Below, piece after piece: positions 35,430 to 44,725 of a DNA stretch of 64,000 nucleotides. This stretch comes from Pseudobdellovibrionaceae bacterium (lineage in GTDB: Bacteria > Bdellovibrionota > Bdellovibrionia > Bdellovibrionales > UBA1609). The DNA is taken from positions 1 through 64,000 of the forward strand of contig JACKAN010000010.1 of assembly GCA_020635055.1 (NCBI GenBank). Direction: 5' to 3'. The stretch's first letter is position 1. The number at the start of each line of letters is the position of its first letter. Under the pieces are notes generated by a model, which was given only the letters and a program-made list of their open reading frames with translations, made no database searches and was not told the origin of the DNA. The translations under genes were made by a program, and so were the position numbers.

Positions 35430-36053
35430 CTTTATTAAGATAGCTCTTACTGGGGAGGCGTCGCAGTTTTCTAGTTTTAAAGGTAAGGCGACAAGGTGAT
35501 AAATACCTTCGGGCACTTCTGTTAATACTAGGCCCTCTAAAATGGCCATATTGTTTTTGTAAACAGCTTTGTGTGCATCGAGTGTTTTTGAGTTTTCAGG
35601 ATCTATAGATGGTGTATCTATACCAATTAATCTCACTGAGTATTGAGCCAACTCGTCAATAAAACCTGCCGAAAATGCACAGAAGTTAGAATTCCAATTT
35701 TCAGGGTCTGGGAAAGAGTTGGTAAAAAACAAAACTCTAGGGGCAGTAATGGGCGTTTTTCCTAAATGATTTTTTGTAATTAACTCCCCAGGCTCAATTG
35801 ATAAATGAATCACCTGTGCTTTTCCATAATAGTAAAACAGGGGGCGTTCATGTATGGCCTCCCCTTCAGAATGGTAATGATTTGGGGCGTCAGCGTGAGC
35901 GCCAATATGCAGTGTCGTCTGAATAGAAGACAACTCTATGTGATTATTGTCAGCAAAACTCAATTCGATATTTCTTTTAAAAGATTTATCTCCAGGGAAA
36001 ACATCTGTTCGCTGGCTAATTAATGGAGAAATATCGTAATAATCAAATTCCAT
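35412..36053 (-). CDS. kynB: Kynurenine formamidase (cyclase family)
   Basis: 213 residues from the ATG at 36053; a longer start at 36089 would overlap hisS. The metal site HIGAHADAPNHYHSEG corresponds to the family motif HxGTHxDAPxH. KynB hydrolyses N-formylkynurenine to kynurenine and formate, the step after tryptophan 2,3-dioxygenase (30308-31408). The last residues (NKVPG) and stop codon lie within the repeat at 35408-35429, so its tail may have been altered by the mobile module. Divergent from hisS with 29 bp between starts. Confidence 0.85.
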   Translation of the reverse strand: MEFDYYDISPLISQRTDVFPGDKSFKRNIELSFADNNHIELSSIQTTLHIGAHADAPNHYHSEGEAIHERPLFYYYGKAQVIHLSIEPGELITKNHLGKTPITAPRVLFFTNSFPDPENWNSNFCAFSAGFIDELAQYSVRLIGIDTPSIDPENSKTLDAHKAVYKNNMAILEGLVLTEVPEGIYHLVALPLKLENCDASPVRAILIKNKVPG

Positions 36054-36082
36054 AATTACAGATAATATCGTATATTCATCAC

Positions 36083-37327
36083 ATGTCATCCTTGAAACCT
36101 GTACGCGGAACCCATGATTTATGGGGTGAAGATATTTTAAAACATCTAATGATTGTCGAAGTAGCTCGTCGTATGAGCGCTAATTTTGGGTGTCAGGAGA
36201 TCGCTACGCCGATTTTTGAGTTTACCCAAGTGTTTTCCAGAACTTTAGGTGATGTCTCTGATATTGTGAATAAAGAAATGTACACTTTTCCGGATCGTGG
36301 CAATGACGAACTCACTTTACGACCCGAGGGCACAGCCGGTATTGCCCGAGCCTTTATATCTGAGGGCATGTCACAACTAACTCCACTTAAATTTTTTTAC
36401 CAAGGACCTATGTTTCGTTATGAACGACCACAAAAGGGGCGCCAAAGACAGTTTCATCAACTTGGTGTGGAGTTTATAGGTAGCCCTAGTCATATAATGG
36501 ACATTGAAGTGATCTCATTAGCATCTGTAATACTTAATGAATTAGGCATTAAAAACTACCAACTAGATATTAATAGTATTGGTGATAGCGAAAGCCGAAC
36601 AAACTATCGGGAGGCTTTAGTTCAGTACTTAGAAAAGTATAAAAATGATTTAAGTGAGGATTCAAAAAAAAGATTAATCCATAATCCCATGCGGATCCTC
36701 GACTCCAAAGATACAAAAGACCAAGAAATTGTGGCCGAAGCACCTATGCTTTCTCACTTTTTAAATATCAATTCTAAAACTAATTTTGACTCCATCATCC
36801 ATGGCTTGGAGAATTTAAATATCGGATTTAATTTGAATGAAAAATTAGTGCGGGGTCTCGACTATTACTGTCACTGTGTTTTTGAATTTAAAACACAGGA
36901 TCTAGGTGCACAAGATGCCATATTGGCTGGTGGACGATATGATGGACTTATCGAGCTGATGGGTGGACCATCCACACCCGCAGTTGGCTTTGCCGCTGGA
37001 ATAGAGCGATTAGCTCTACTTTGTGGAAAAACATTAGTAAGTCCACGCCCAACTCATCTTATTCCTTTAGGCGAAGCCGCGGAGAAGTCTTGTGTTCAAA
37101 TTTGCTATCAATTACGTAAAGAGAATTTATTGGTAGACATGTCCTATTCAGGAAATATGAGCAAGAGAATGAAAAAGGCAAATAAATCCAATGCTAAATA
37201 TGCAATAATGATTGGTGACGAAGAGCTAAAAAAACAAAATGCTACAGTTAAAAACCTAGATGATGGACAACAACAGACCATTGCTTTTTCGAAATTAAGT
37301 GATTTTTTAAAAACATCTAAAAACTAG
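36083..37327 (+). CDS. hisS: Histidyl-tRNA synthetase
   Basis: 414 residues of a class II synthetase: KPVRGTHDLWGEDI start, motif 2 region FYQGPMFRYERPQKGRQRQFHQLGVE, the His-A block LVRGLDYYCHCVFEF, and motif 3 GFAAGIERLALL. The end has an anticodon-binding domain. It charges tRNA-His. Start ATG at 36083 fits the KPVRGT family beginning. Confidence 0.96.
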   Translation: MSSLKPVRGTHDLWGEDILKHLMIVEVARRMSANFGCQEIATPIFEFTQVFSRTLGDVSDIVNKEMYTFPDRGNDELTLRPEGTAGIARAFISEGMSQLTPLKFFYQGPMFRYERPQKGRQRQFHQLGVEFIGSPSHIMDIEVISLASVILNELGIKNYQLDINSIGDSESRTNYREALVQYLEKYKNDLSEDSKKRLIHNPMRILDSKDTKDQEIVAEAPMLSHFLNINSKTNFDSIIHGLENLNIGFNLNEKLVRGLDYYCHCVFEFKTQDLGAQDAILAGGRYDGLIELMGGPSTPAVGFAAGIERLALLCGKTLVSPRPTHLIPLGEAAEKSCVQICYQLRKENLLVDMSYSGNMSKRMKKANKSNAKYAIMIGDEELKKQNATVKNLDDGQQQTIAFSKLSDFLKTSKN

Positions 37328-37340
37328 TTCACAATATTTG

Positions 37341-37877
37341 TTAATTAACAAACTTCAGAGCATGATTTTTGTGAATGAATAGGAGTCCAGACTCAGCTTT
37401 TTTATCAATTTCCTTTTGATAAATCACCGGGTAATTGCTTTCAGATTCCATTCTCACTTTTTTAGCTGGGTAGAAAATCATAAGTTCGTTACCCGATTGA
37501 GTTGCGTCGGCAACAGTTCCGCCAAAACAATTAATAGTTAATTCATGTTTATTACTAATAGAATTAAGCTCTATTATTTGAGTGAGAAAGTTAATGAACT
37601 CCTGATTTGTCTGCTTAAAAGAAGCTAAAACCAATGACTCATCTATTACGCATTTAAATGATTTAAAGGAATCTCTTCTGATTTCGGTTGCTTCTAAAAT
37701 TAAATTGTTTTCAATAGAATAGACCTGCGAAACTATTCCTGTAGCAATTGGGGTGCTCATTCCTTCAGCCCCAATACTTACCCATGCAGCATATACATGC
37801 GTGTGAGGAAGAAAAAATATAAACACAAAAGAGATGAAAATGCTCATATAACAAAATGACATCTTATTTCTTTTCAA
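37341..37877 (-). CDS. Exported protein of unknown function
   Basis: A TTG at 37877 is the best start. GGGAGGG lies 5 nt upstream and it gives a basic, hydrophobic signal (KRNKMSFCYMSIFISFVFIFFLPHTHVYA). An ATG at 37862 is an alternative and one at 37904 lies before the ribosome site. The ~178-residue product has few domain clues; FKCVIDES and TINCFGG provide two cysteines. It converges on hisS with 13 bp between stops. Confidence 0.6.
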   Translation of the reverse strand: MKRNKMSFCYMSIFISFVFIFFLPHTHVYAAWVSIGAEGMSTPIATGIVSQVYSIENNLILEATEIRRDSFKSFKCVIDESLVLASFKQTNQEFINFLTQIIELNSISNKHELTINCFGGTVADATQSGNELMIFYPAKKVRMESESNYPVIYQKEIDKKAESGLLFIHKNHALKFVN

Positions 37878-37946
37878 ATAACCCTCCCTATCAAACAAAT
37901 GCAATTTGACCCTATATGCCAGATTTTTGGTTTTAGATCAAATTCA

Positions 37947-38003
37947 AAGGTACCAAGTCCCTTTTTACGTTTCAGCGCAACGTAAAAAGGGACTTGGTAC
38001 CTT
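37947..38003. repeat. Perfect hairpin palindrome, copy 2
   Basis: 57 bp: 25-nt arms (AAGGTACCAAGTCCC... / ...GGGACTTGGTACCTT) with loop TCAGCGC. It overlaps the stop codon of the 38002-39009 gene, and could end its transcript before the 37341-37877 gene. Confidence 0.9.
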
Positions 38004-39009
38004 AAAAGCTTTGTTGGAGGCTCAATGTGGATTCTTCCCCTGGTTGTTTGTCTCCAAGAACTGGATTGTAAGTTAAAGTCGTAAAATCTGCCAACAACCG
38101 CAGCTTTGGATTCACCAGGTAGTGTGCCGACACCGATAATTGCTGAGCCGACTTATTTTGGGGCAAAACTTTTAGTTCCAATTGCTCGGCCGTTTCCCAC
38201 CGCATGGCCGCTGTCCACAATTCATTGATAGCCCAAGAACATAGTAGCATGTATCCTTTTGCTGGTTTTTTTAAATCTGGATTTTCCAATTGGTTAAATT
38301 CCAAATACAATTGAAATTCTTTTGAGTTGTAGCCACCATAAATATTAAGTAAATGGATGCTTTCATTCATAACATTACGAGTGTAATAACCCGGTAATAA
38401 ATAAAATTCGGCCTTTTTAAATAATACTTGAAGACTGTATTCTGGCGATTCCCCACCATAACTTCCATTTCCCTGAGGATTTGAAACGATGGAATGCAAT
38501 TCTAAAAAAGGCAGAGCTTTGTACTCTCCTTTAACTCCCACATGGGTCGTTGGAGTAAACTCATTAAATAATAATCCATGCTTAGCAAAATACAAATCCC
38601 GACTATCGTTACTTTCAAATCCAATGGGCGAATCAAATTGACCAATTAATAATTTGTAGGAACTTTTTTCTAGAGACAAAATAACTTGAGCCCTTTCCTT
38701 CCCTAGGCTCCATGAATTGGCAAAGTTATCTTTTTTTCCGTCGCCATCAGTATCAACCCCCTTTTGCCACCCGACAGGCAGGTCCACAAAAACACTGTAA
38801 TCCTTTTGTAAAAAACCTGTGATTTGAATGGCCCCATCATAAAATGCAAAACCATTACTATCTGAGTTCAAATCCCCTTCCTGGAAACGTAAATCAATAA
38901 AACCGTTAATGAACCAGGAATCATTATCGTTAGCTTTATTTTGAGCCCAAGTTATCTGAGAAAAAAGAAATAAAAAATAAAACCAAACAAAAACTCTTAT
39001 GTTACGCAC
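38002..39009 (-). CDS. Outer-membrane porin-like protein
   Basis: GTG at 39009 with AAGGGAG 5 nt upstream starts a good signal peptide (RNIRVFVWFYFLFLFSQITWA); upstream in-frame ATG at 39063 would add an unlikely leader. The 335-residue product has barrel-type strands and an end LSLQQSF with terminal Phe. VDTDGDGKKDNF is a thrombospondin-3-like Asp-rich calcium loop near residue 80. Resembles phosphate-selective (OprP-type) porins in layout, but the family is not certain. Confidence 0.6.
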   Translation of the reverse strand: MRNIRVFVWFYFLFLFSQITWAQNKANDNDSWFINGFIDLRFQEGDLNSDSNGFAFYDGAIQITGFLQKDYSVFVDLPVGWQKGVDTDGDGKKDNFANSWSLGKERAQVILSLEKSSYKLLIGQFDSPIGFESNDSRDLYFAKHGLLFNEFTPTTHVGVKGEYKALPFLELHSIVSNPQGNGSYGGESPEYSLQVLFKKAEFYLLPGYYTRNVMNESIHLLNIYGGYNSKEFQLYLEFNQLENPDLKKPAKGYMLLCSWAINELWTAAMRWETAEQLELKVLPQNKSAQQLSVSAHYLVNPKLRLLADFTTLTYNPVLGDKQPGEESTLSLQQSF

Positions 39010-39093
39010 AGAATCTCCCTTATAGTTATACCTTATTTTTAAGTTCAACGGACTCTTGTGCAAGACAATTTAGACTCAATTAATTTACCTAGT

Positions 39094-39158
39094 TTTAAAG
39101 GTACCAAGTTCCTTTTTACGTTTCAGTGCAACGTAAAAAGGAACTTGGTACCTTTAAA
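39094..39158. repeat. Perfect hairpin palindrome, copy 3 (variant arms)
   Basis: 29-nt arms with loop TCAGTGC. Relative to copies 1 and 2 the left arm has GTTCC for GTCCC and the right arm has GGAAC for GGGAC, so pairing is kept by a double change. Confidence 0.92.
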
Positions 39159-39162
39159 GATT

Positions 39163-39194
39163 AAAAAAAAGGAGCTTTTAAAAGCTCCTTTTTT
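39163..39194. terminator. Bidirectional Rho-independent terminator
   Basis: A-run, GGAGCTTTT / AAAAGCTCC stem, then a T-run on either strand. It lies 37 nt after the stop of the 39232-40230 gene and ends that minus-strand transcript. It sits next to palindrome copy 3. Confidence 0.85.
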
Positions 39195-39231
39195 GCAAAC
39201 TATAAAATATAATTTAACTATGAAATTAAAT

Positions 39232-40230
39232 TTAGAACATATTTATTGTTGCGCTAATTCCCACTGTAGAGTTTTTAGCAAACTTATTTCGCAACCAATC
39301 TGTACTTAATTCTTCTGTTGAGAATTGGAAGTTAGGGTACAAATATACGTCTCTACTAACTGAAATACCTAAACCCACTGATTGTGCGCCTTTGGCTCTT
39401 CTTAAGTCTGTGGCTTTTTCAGCTGCTACATTATGAAAAAATTGAAGTTGCTGAAAAACAGTTCTAAAATTGAAAGTATCGTTTATTACATACTCAGCAA
39501 ATGGGAACATTTGCAATGCATAGTCGTTTTGTGAAGCTCTAACATCTTCGCCCTTGTAAGTGTCACCACTATAAACATCACCAACAAGATAAGACGCCAA
39601 ACCGACTTGAAGTCTCTTTGATTCACCAATTGAGCCCAACAAAGTATTAGCAACATATCCGCCGCCAACGCCATTTGTTTGCTTTGCTCCTTCACTAGTA
39701 TAGTAAGTAACACTGGCTTCATTGATCATTTGTAAGTTGCCAAGTTTAGTTGCATATGAGTAGCCCAAGGAAATATCTGCAACTTCTGTTTTGTCAAAAT
39801 AGTTTTTATGTTCAAGATTTGCTGATGGTGAATGGAATGGTTGAATAATACTGATTCCAGTACCTGCAGTAATTGACTGACGCTTATCAATACGATAACG
39901 ACCAGAAATGCTGCCGCCCAAAGAAGTGAATACGGGAGCGCCTTCTCCAGAAAGTCTTTGTCTATCTCTCTCTAATGGTTTGCTGATGGAACCACCATAA
40001 TAAGCAAAAGAAGTGCTTAATGAATATTTGGATTTTGAACCCAATTCTGCACGGAGTCTTTTGTTTGTAATTTCGTTGTCGATGTCGCTTTTTTTCTTGT
40101 CTTTTTGAACATCATTCATTTTTACTGAAGTTTCAGATTTTGCATTCGCAGAATCTTCAGCTAATACAGGTGCCGTAAACCCAAAGCTCACAGCAGATAA
40201 TACTATTAACAATTTTTTAGAAGCCAACAT
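39232..40230 (-). CDS. Outer-membrane beta-barrel protein
   Basis: ATG at 40230 has GGGAGG upstream and gives a signal peptide (LASKKLLIVLSAVSFGFTAPVLA); the next-upstream ATG at 40242 is before the ribosome site. After a short charged linker (KDKKKSDIDNEI) the ~270-residue remainder alternates strands and ends TVGISATINMF with terminal Phe, typical of barrels. No family recognised. A strong terminator follows. Probably an abundant envelope protein given the clean ribosome site and terminator. Confidence 0.65.
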   Translation of the reverse strand: MLASKKLLIVLSAVSFGFTAPVLAEDSANAKSETSVKMNDVQKDKKKSDIDNEITNKRLRAELGSKSKYSLSTSFAYYGGSISKPLERDRQRLSGEGAPVFTSLGGSISGRYRIDKRQSITAGTGISIIQPFHSPSANLEHKNYFDKTEVADISLGYSYATKLGNLQMINEASVTYYTSEGAKQTNGVGGGYVANTLLGSIGESKRLQVGLASYLVGDVYSGDTYKGEDVRASQNDYALQMFPFAEYVINDTFNFRTVFQQLQFFHNVAAEKATDLRRAKGAQSVGLGISVSRDVYLYPNFQFSTEELSTDWLRNKFAKNSTVGISATINMF

Positions 40231-40493
40231 GGCACCTCCCAATATATTTAGTTTAGACTCTCAACCACAAGCCCAAAGTCCTTTCGATAACAAACTAAAA
40301 TCAGAACAAATACAAACTAAAGTCTGTGTGATCGGCGTTGAGTCATGTGCGCGCTGACCATAGTATGCTACGCGTCATTAAATATCAATGTGTAAAAAAT
40401 TCCAATTATTTCTTCTTGACCCTTTGATGAGATCACATAAACCTTTGTAACTTAAAGCATTTAGCTAAAACTCTTGGGGGAGGGCCTAGAAAT

Positions 40494-41906
40494 ATGCAAA
40501 ATATAATTAATGCCTGGGTAGGTAATTTAGAGGCTTTTTTACAAGAAGCTGTAGGCTACGTTTGGGGTATGCCATTGGTGATTTTACTAGTTGGCTCTGG
40601 AGTTTTATTCACCCTTTTACTAGGTTTCATACAGTTTCGCGGCTTTTTCCACTCTATTAAAGTGGTTTTAGGTAAATATGATAATCCTGGAGATCCTGGT
40701 GCCATATCTCACTTTCAAGCCTTAACAACCGCACTTTCTGCCACTGTTGGCTTAGGGAATATTGCTGGTGTTGCCTTTGCCATAAAAGCCGGTGGGCCGG
40801 GAGCTGTATTTTGGATGATTATGACTGGGCTAGTAGGTATGGCCACAAAATTCTCTGAATGCAGTTTAGCTTTGATGTACAGAAAAACAGATGACCATGG
40901 AGAAGTTCATGGTGGTCCTATGTACTATATTGTTTATGGATTAGGAAAAAAATTTTACCCTCTCGCTATTTTTTATTCGATCTGTTTAATATGTGCGACT
41001 TTTGGTGCTGGCAATATGTTTCAAACCAATCAGGTGGCAAACATTTTAAATGCTGGCTTCCAAGTTCCCACTTGGCTAACGGGTTTAATTCTAGCCATTT
41101 TAACAGCCGCAGTAATCCTAGGTGGAATAAAAAGAATAGGCGGTGTGACTTCAAAACTCGTACCCCTAATGGGTGGAATATATGTCTTTGGAGCTTTGAT
41201 AGTTATAGCTTTAAATTATGATCAAATTGGAAACTTAATTTATTCGATTTTTCACGATGCTTTTAATGGTACAGCCATTGCTGGTGGAGCCTTGGGGGCA
41301 ACTATTAAAATAGCCCTCGATGAAGTTGTAAGACAAGGGGTTCGCCGCGCATGTTTTTCTAATGAAGCCGGCTTGGGATCTTCTCCCATTGCCCATGCTG
41401 CTGCCGCCACTAAGGAGCCTATTCGCGAGGGAATTGTAGCTCTTTTAGAACCACTTATAGATACTGTCGTAATATGTACAATGACTGCGCTTGTAATTTT
41501 AATTTCTGGTAAATGGATGGATCCCAATTTAACTGGCGTAGAACTCACTGCGGCGGCTTTTGATTCTGGAATTCCTGGCTTTGGCAAAGTCTTTGTGCCC
41601 GTGGCTGTCTTTTTGTTTGCTTACTCTACCCTTTTAAGTTGGTCTTACTATGGTGAAACCATGGTGGATTTTGTATCTAGCCCCAGTAAAAGCAAAAAAA
41701 ATGTTTTAATTTATAAAATTGCTTTTTGTATTGCTGGCTTTATGGGTGCAATATGGGCCATAGAGCCTGTTTTAAATTTTTCCGATATTATGTTGGGTTT
41801 GATGGTAGTTCCAAATTTGTTAAGTGTATGGTTGCTTTTTCCTAAGTTAAAAGCAGCTACAAATGAGTACTTTAGAAAATTACAGGCAGGAGAATTTGAA
41901 AAATGA
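40494..41906 (+). CDS. Sodium:alanine/glycine symporter (AGCS family)
   Basis: 470 residues of the AGCS (AlsT/DagA) family: about 11 TM segments, with the signature GNIAGVAFAIKAGGPGAVFWMI and RRACFSNEAGLGSSPIAHAA. It couples sodium entry to uptake of alanine or glycine across the inner membrane. GGGGGAGGG lies upstream. Its end overlaps the next small gene by 4 nt. Amino-acid uptake fits a predatory or peptide-using lifestyle. Confidence 0.93.
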   Translation: MQNIINAWVGNLEAFLQEAVGYVWGMPLVILLVGSGVLFTLLLGFIQFRGFFHSIKVVLGKYDNPGDPGAISHFQALTTALSATVGLGNIAGVAFAIKAGGPGAVFWMIMTGLVGMATKFSECSLALMYRKTDDHGEVHGGPMYYIVYGLGKKFYPLAIFYSICLICATFGAGNMFQTNQVANILNAGFQVPTWLTGLILAILTAAVILGGIKRIGGVTSKLVPLMGGIYVFGALIVIALNYDQIGNLIYSIFHDAFNGTAIAGGALGATIKIALDEVVRQGVRRACFSNEAGLGSSPIAHAAAATKEPIREGIVALLEPLIDTVVICTMTALVILISGKWMDPNLTGVELTAAAFDSGIPGFGKVFVPVAVFLFAYSTLLSWSYYGETMVDFVSSPSKSKKNVLIYKIAFCIAGFMGAIWAIEPVLNFSDIMLGLMVVPNLLSVWLLFPKLKAATNEYFRKLQAGEFEK

Positions 41907-42124
41907 GTAAGGATACTTTTTTTAAAACGACTACGACCGACTATAGCACAGTATACATTAGAAAAGAGCATGTCAGTGCTTTGGAATACATTCCTAGTAA
42001 GGGCAGTTTAGATCCTGTATTAAAACTCTATGTGAATGGTTATTCATTTAAAGTTAAAGGTTCAAAAGAAGATTTTTTTAAAGAGTTGGGGATTCAAACT
42101 AAAGATACAGATGATGAGGAATAG
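41903..42124 (+). CDS. Small conserved-type protein, unknown
   Basis: 73 residues, no signal peptide. Overlaps the symporter gene by ATGA, so the two are translated together. Pattern of short strands with an ending DTDDEE, soluble. Function not recognised; perhaps an accessory to the symporter or the first gene of the GreB cluster. Confidence 0.6.
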   Translation: MSKDTFFKTTTTDYSTVYIRKEHVSALEYIPSKGSLDPVLKLYVNGYSFKVKGSKEDFFKELGIQTKDTDDEE

Positions 42125-42125
42125 C

Positions 42126-42497
42126 ATGTTAAAAATAATAGCAATACTTGCAATGTGCTTACAGTTAGGTTGTGCGAGTATCATGAAAGAAGAATGGGAA
42201 GAGATATTTATTAAAACCAATCCCCCAGGAGCAGAGGTGGCTGCGAGCAATGGAGAAAGTTGTTTTACACCCTGCCATTTGGAACTGGATCGGAAAATCA
42301 GTGTGGATTTAACTCTTAAAAAAGAGGGCTTTGAAGAAGAAAAATACAATGTTAATGGCAAATCCATCGACCCCTGGCTTTGGGGGAATTTGATCTTTTT
42401 AATAGGATTTCCCATTGCTGTAGGTGTAGATTTTTATACAGGTTATGCCTATGATTTTTCTCCTAGTAAAATTGAGCTAGATTTAAAGAAAAAATAA
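42126..42497 (+). CDS. PEGA-domain-like lipoprotein
   Basis: ATG at 42126 with GAGGAA 4 nt upstream; alternative ATG at 42114. 123 residues: signal with lipobox LQLGC, then KTNPPGAEVAASNGESCFTPC..L, the pattern of PEGA domains (TxPPGAxVxxxGxxxG.TP), then a hydrophobic pair of helices (WLWGNLIFLIGFPIAVGVDF). Probably an outer-membrane-anchored protein. Overlaps greB by one base. Confidence 0.7.
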   Translation: MLKIIAILAMCLQLGCASIMKEEWEEIFIKTNPPGAEVAASNGESCFTPCHLELDRKISVDLTLKKEGFEEEKYNVNGKSIDPWLWGNLIFLIGFPIAVGVDFYTGYAYDFSPSKIELDLKKK

Positions 42498-42976
42498 TGA
42501 CTGCAAAATTTCCCAACTACATTACCACAGAGGGATTTGAAAAATTACAGGATGAATTTAAACAACTTTTCCAAAATGAAAGACCTAAGTTGATTGAGAC
42601 CATCGCTTGGGCTGCGAGCAATGGTGATCGTAGTGAAAATGGTGATTACATATATGGCAAACGTCGATTAAGAGAAATTGACCGACGATTGCTTTTTCTC
42701 AGGGATCGGATTGAGTCGGCGCAAGTTATTAATCCCAAAGCGGTCCAATCTGAAAAGGTTGTTTTTGGGGCGACTGTCGTTTTAGTTTCAGAGAATGATC
42801 AAGAAAAAGTATATCAAATTGTTGGCGAAGACGAAATCGAACCAGGGAAAAATAAAATCTCTTGGAAAGCTCCTCTCGCCAAAGCTATACTAGGTAAAAA
42901 AGAGGGCGACGAAGTTGTTGTACGCCTACCTTCAGGCAAAAGTTATTTTGAAATAAAAAGGATTGAATTTAAATGA
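42497..42976 (+). CDS. greB: Transcription elongation factor GreB
   Basis: 159 residues: coiled-coil N-terminus with AASNGDRSENGDYIYGKRRLREIDRR, the GreA/GreB acidic-tip region (the DYIYGKRRLR block is GreB-specific), and a C-terminal domain ending FEIKRIEF. It rescues backtracked RNA polymerase by stimulating transcript cleavage. Embedded in an operon of envelope genes by 1- and 4-nt overlaps. Confidence 0.95.
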   Translation: MTAKFPNYITTEGFEKLQDEFKQLFQNERPKLIETIAWAASNGDRSENGDYIYGKRRLREIDRRLLFLRDRIESAQVINPKAVQSEKVVFGATVVLVSENDQEKVYQIVGEDEIEPGKNKISWKAPLAKAILGKKEGDEVVVRLPSGKSYFEIKRIEFK

Positions 42977-44688
42977 AATCATTAAGTTGGTGTTTATTTT
43001 TTCTTTGTGTATTTACATTAAATTCCCAAGCGAAAGATATTGAACGCAAGTTTGATGACAACAAATATCCAGACCACTACAAGCAACTCTGGCTATTTTC
43101 CACAAAGGCTGAAGCTGAGGGTTTTTTAAAAGTGAAATCTAAAATGGGATGGAAAGGGGAAGTTAAAGAACAGTTTTACATGACGCCATCTCAAGTACTC
43201 TATTTTTCAGAGTCCTCGGACCTTTCCTTAATTACTAAATTAAGTGAAGATCTAAAAAAACTAAAAGTACCCAATAATATAATTTCCAAACAGGGCAGCC
43301 ATCGTATAGTTTTAGGTCATTTTTTTGATGAGCAAGTATTAAGGCTTCGTCAAAAAAAATTGTTTAAAAACAAAGTGAGAGCTATCAGAATCGAAAAACT
43401 TCCAGAATCTTTGAATTCCGTTTATGCCTTAGAACTTGTAAAAAAACCACAGGCCAACACTCTTGCTCAAAAATCTGTAGAAACATTAAGACACCAACGT
43501 TACCAATGGAGTCTTCTTAATGAGTCTGCCTACAAGCCTAAGGACCCTGCTTCATGGGCCAAAATCAAAAACATTCTTCGTTTCGCTAGTTTCAACAAGC
43601 TCCAAGACATTGAGTGGAAAATTTCTTTTCGTTTAATTTATGATGCTGCTTTTGATGTTGAAGACTCTTTTTTAAAAAAAGTAGAGGAGGATCAAAAGGT
43701 CAACTTTATTCCCGAAGATATTTATTGGAAATACTTTGACAACAATTGGTACCTTCAATTGGGTTATATCAATATTAAATGGGGCAATTTAATAGACACC
43801 TATGTTGCTGATGTGGTGAGCCCTAAAGATTTAAGAGATTTTATTTTACCTCGAGAAAGCAGTCGAGATTTGCCGGCCATTGCCTTGAAATTTAATTTGA
43901 ATTTTGAGCCCCATAATTTCGAAGTCATTTGGCTACCCACTCCAAGTGTAGATAAAATGAGTCGCTATGGATCGACTTTTTACCCTATTTCTTCTTCATT
44001 ATACGCACCCAATACGCTAGTTGAAGAAGACCCTAAATCTTTAGATAAAGACATGGGCTATGGCATTCGTTGGAATGTCACCGGAGAAGATTTAGCTGGA
44101 AGCTTATTTTACTTACGGTCAATAAATAGAGAGGCACGATTTGCAAGAACACTACTTACTGGTGCAATTGCCTCCGTCCAGCAAAACCACTACCCCATAA
44201 CACGACTTGGCGGCACTTTTGATTACACTTTGGATAAATACAAATTTCATTTTGAAGGTGTTTACAATCAAGAGGACAAAGTCCCAACAACCCTTTCTAA
44301 TGATGTAGATGGTTTCGTTTCTTTAAATAATTTGCATGTCGGCATTCAAATTCAACCCTACATTTTCTCTTCGACAAATATTGTATTGCAATATGTGATA
44401 AAATCTTACATGGATTACACTCCCGATCTTATGGTTGACGAGAATGAACAATATGCCTCTGTAATGATAGAAAAGTTTTTCGAAAACTCAAGATGGAGCC
44501 CTAAAATTACGGCTCACTTTGGAACACAAAGAGGAGATAGTTTAATTCGCCCCAGAATTCAATGGGTTCCCGTACCCAATCTCAATTTAATACTGGGCTA
44601 CGACCTTTTTGAGGGTGATAGCACAGGTCAGTTTGGTCAATTTTCTATGGCCGATAGGTATTATATTGAAACAGAATACATTTTTTAA
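42973..44688 (+). CDS. Large outer-membrane protein, DUF1302/alginate-export-like
   Basis: 571 residues, signal peptide (LSWCLFFLCVFTLNSQA). An N-terminal soluble segment (to ~190) resembles a SPOR-like fold in length and layout. The rest is barrel-like with the block YINIKWGNLIDTYVADVVSPKDLRDF, similar to DUF1302-type outer-membrane proteins, ending YYIETEYIF with a terminal Phe. ATGA overlap with greB. Function unknown. Confidence 0.6.
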   Translation: MKSLSWCLFFLCVFTLNSQAKDIERKFDDNKYPDHYKQLWLFSTKAEAEGFLKVKSKMGWKGEVKEQFYMTPSQVLYFSESSDLSLITKLSEDLKKLKVPNNIISKQGSHRIVLGHFFDEQVLRLRQKKLFKNKVRAIRIEKLPESLNSVYALELVKKPQANTLAQKSVETLRHQRYQWSLLNESAYKPKDPASWAKIKNILRFASFNKLQDIEWKISFRLIYDAAFDVEDSFLKKVEEDQKVNFIPEDIYWKYFDNNWYLQLGYINIKWGNLIDTYVADVVSPKDLRDFILPRESSRDLPAIALKFNLNFEPHNFEVIWLPTPSVDKMSRYGSTFYPISSSLYAPNTLVEEDPKSLDKDMGYGIRWNVTGEDLAGSLFYLRSINREARFARTLLTGAIASVQQNHYPITRLGGTFDYTLDKYKFHFEGVYNQEDKVPTTLSNDVDGFVSLNNLHVGIQIQPYIFSSTNIVLQYVIKSYMDYTPDLMVDENEQYASVMIEKFFENSRWSPKITAHFGTQRGDSLIRPRIQWVPVPNLNLILGYDLFEGDSTGQFGQFSMADRYYIETEYIF

Positions 44689-44725
44689 TTTCCCTTTATA
44701 TATGATTATTTGTTAATATGATTAA

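Noticed and set aside
41252..41587. Antisense open frame inside the alanine symporter gene
   Set aside because: It is a shadow of a well-conserved membrane protein gene, with no ribosome site or family match.
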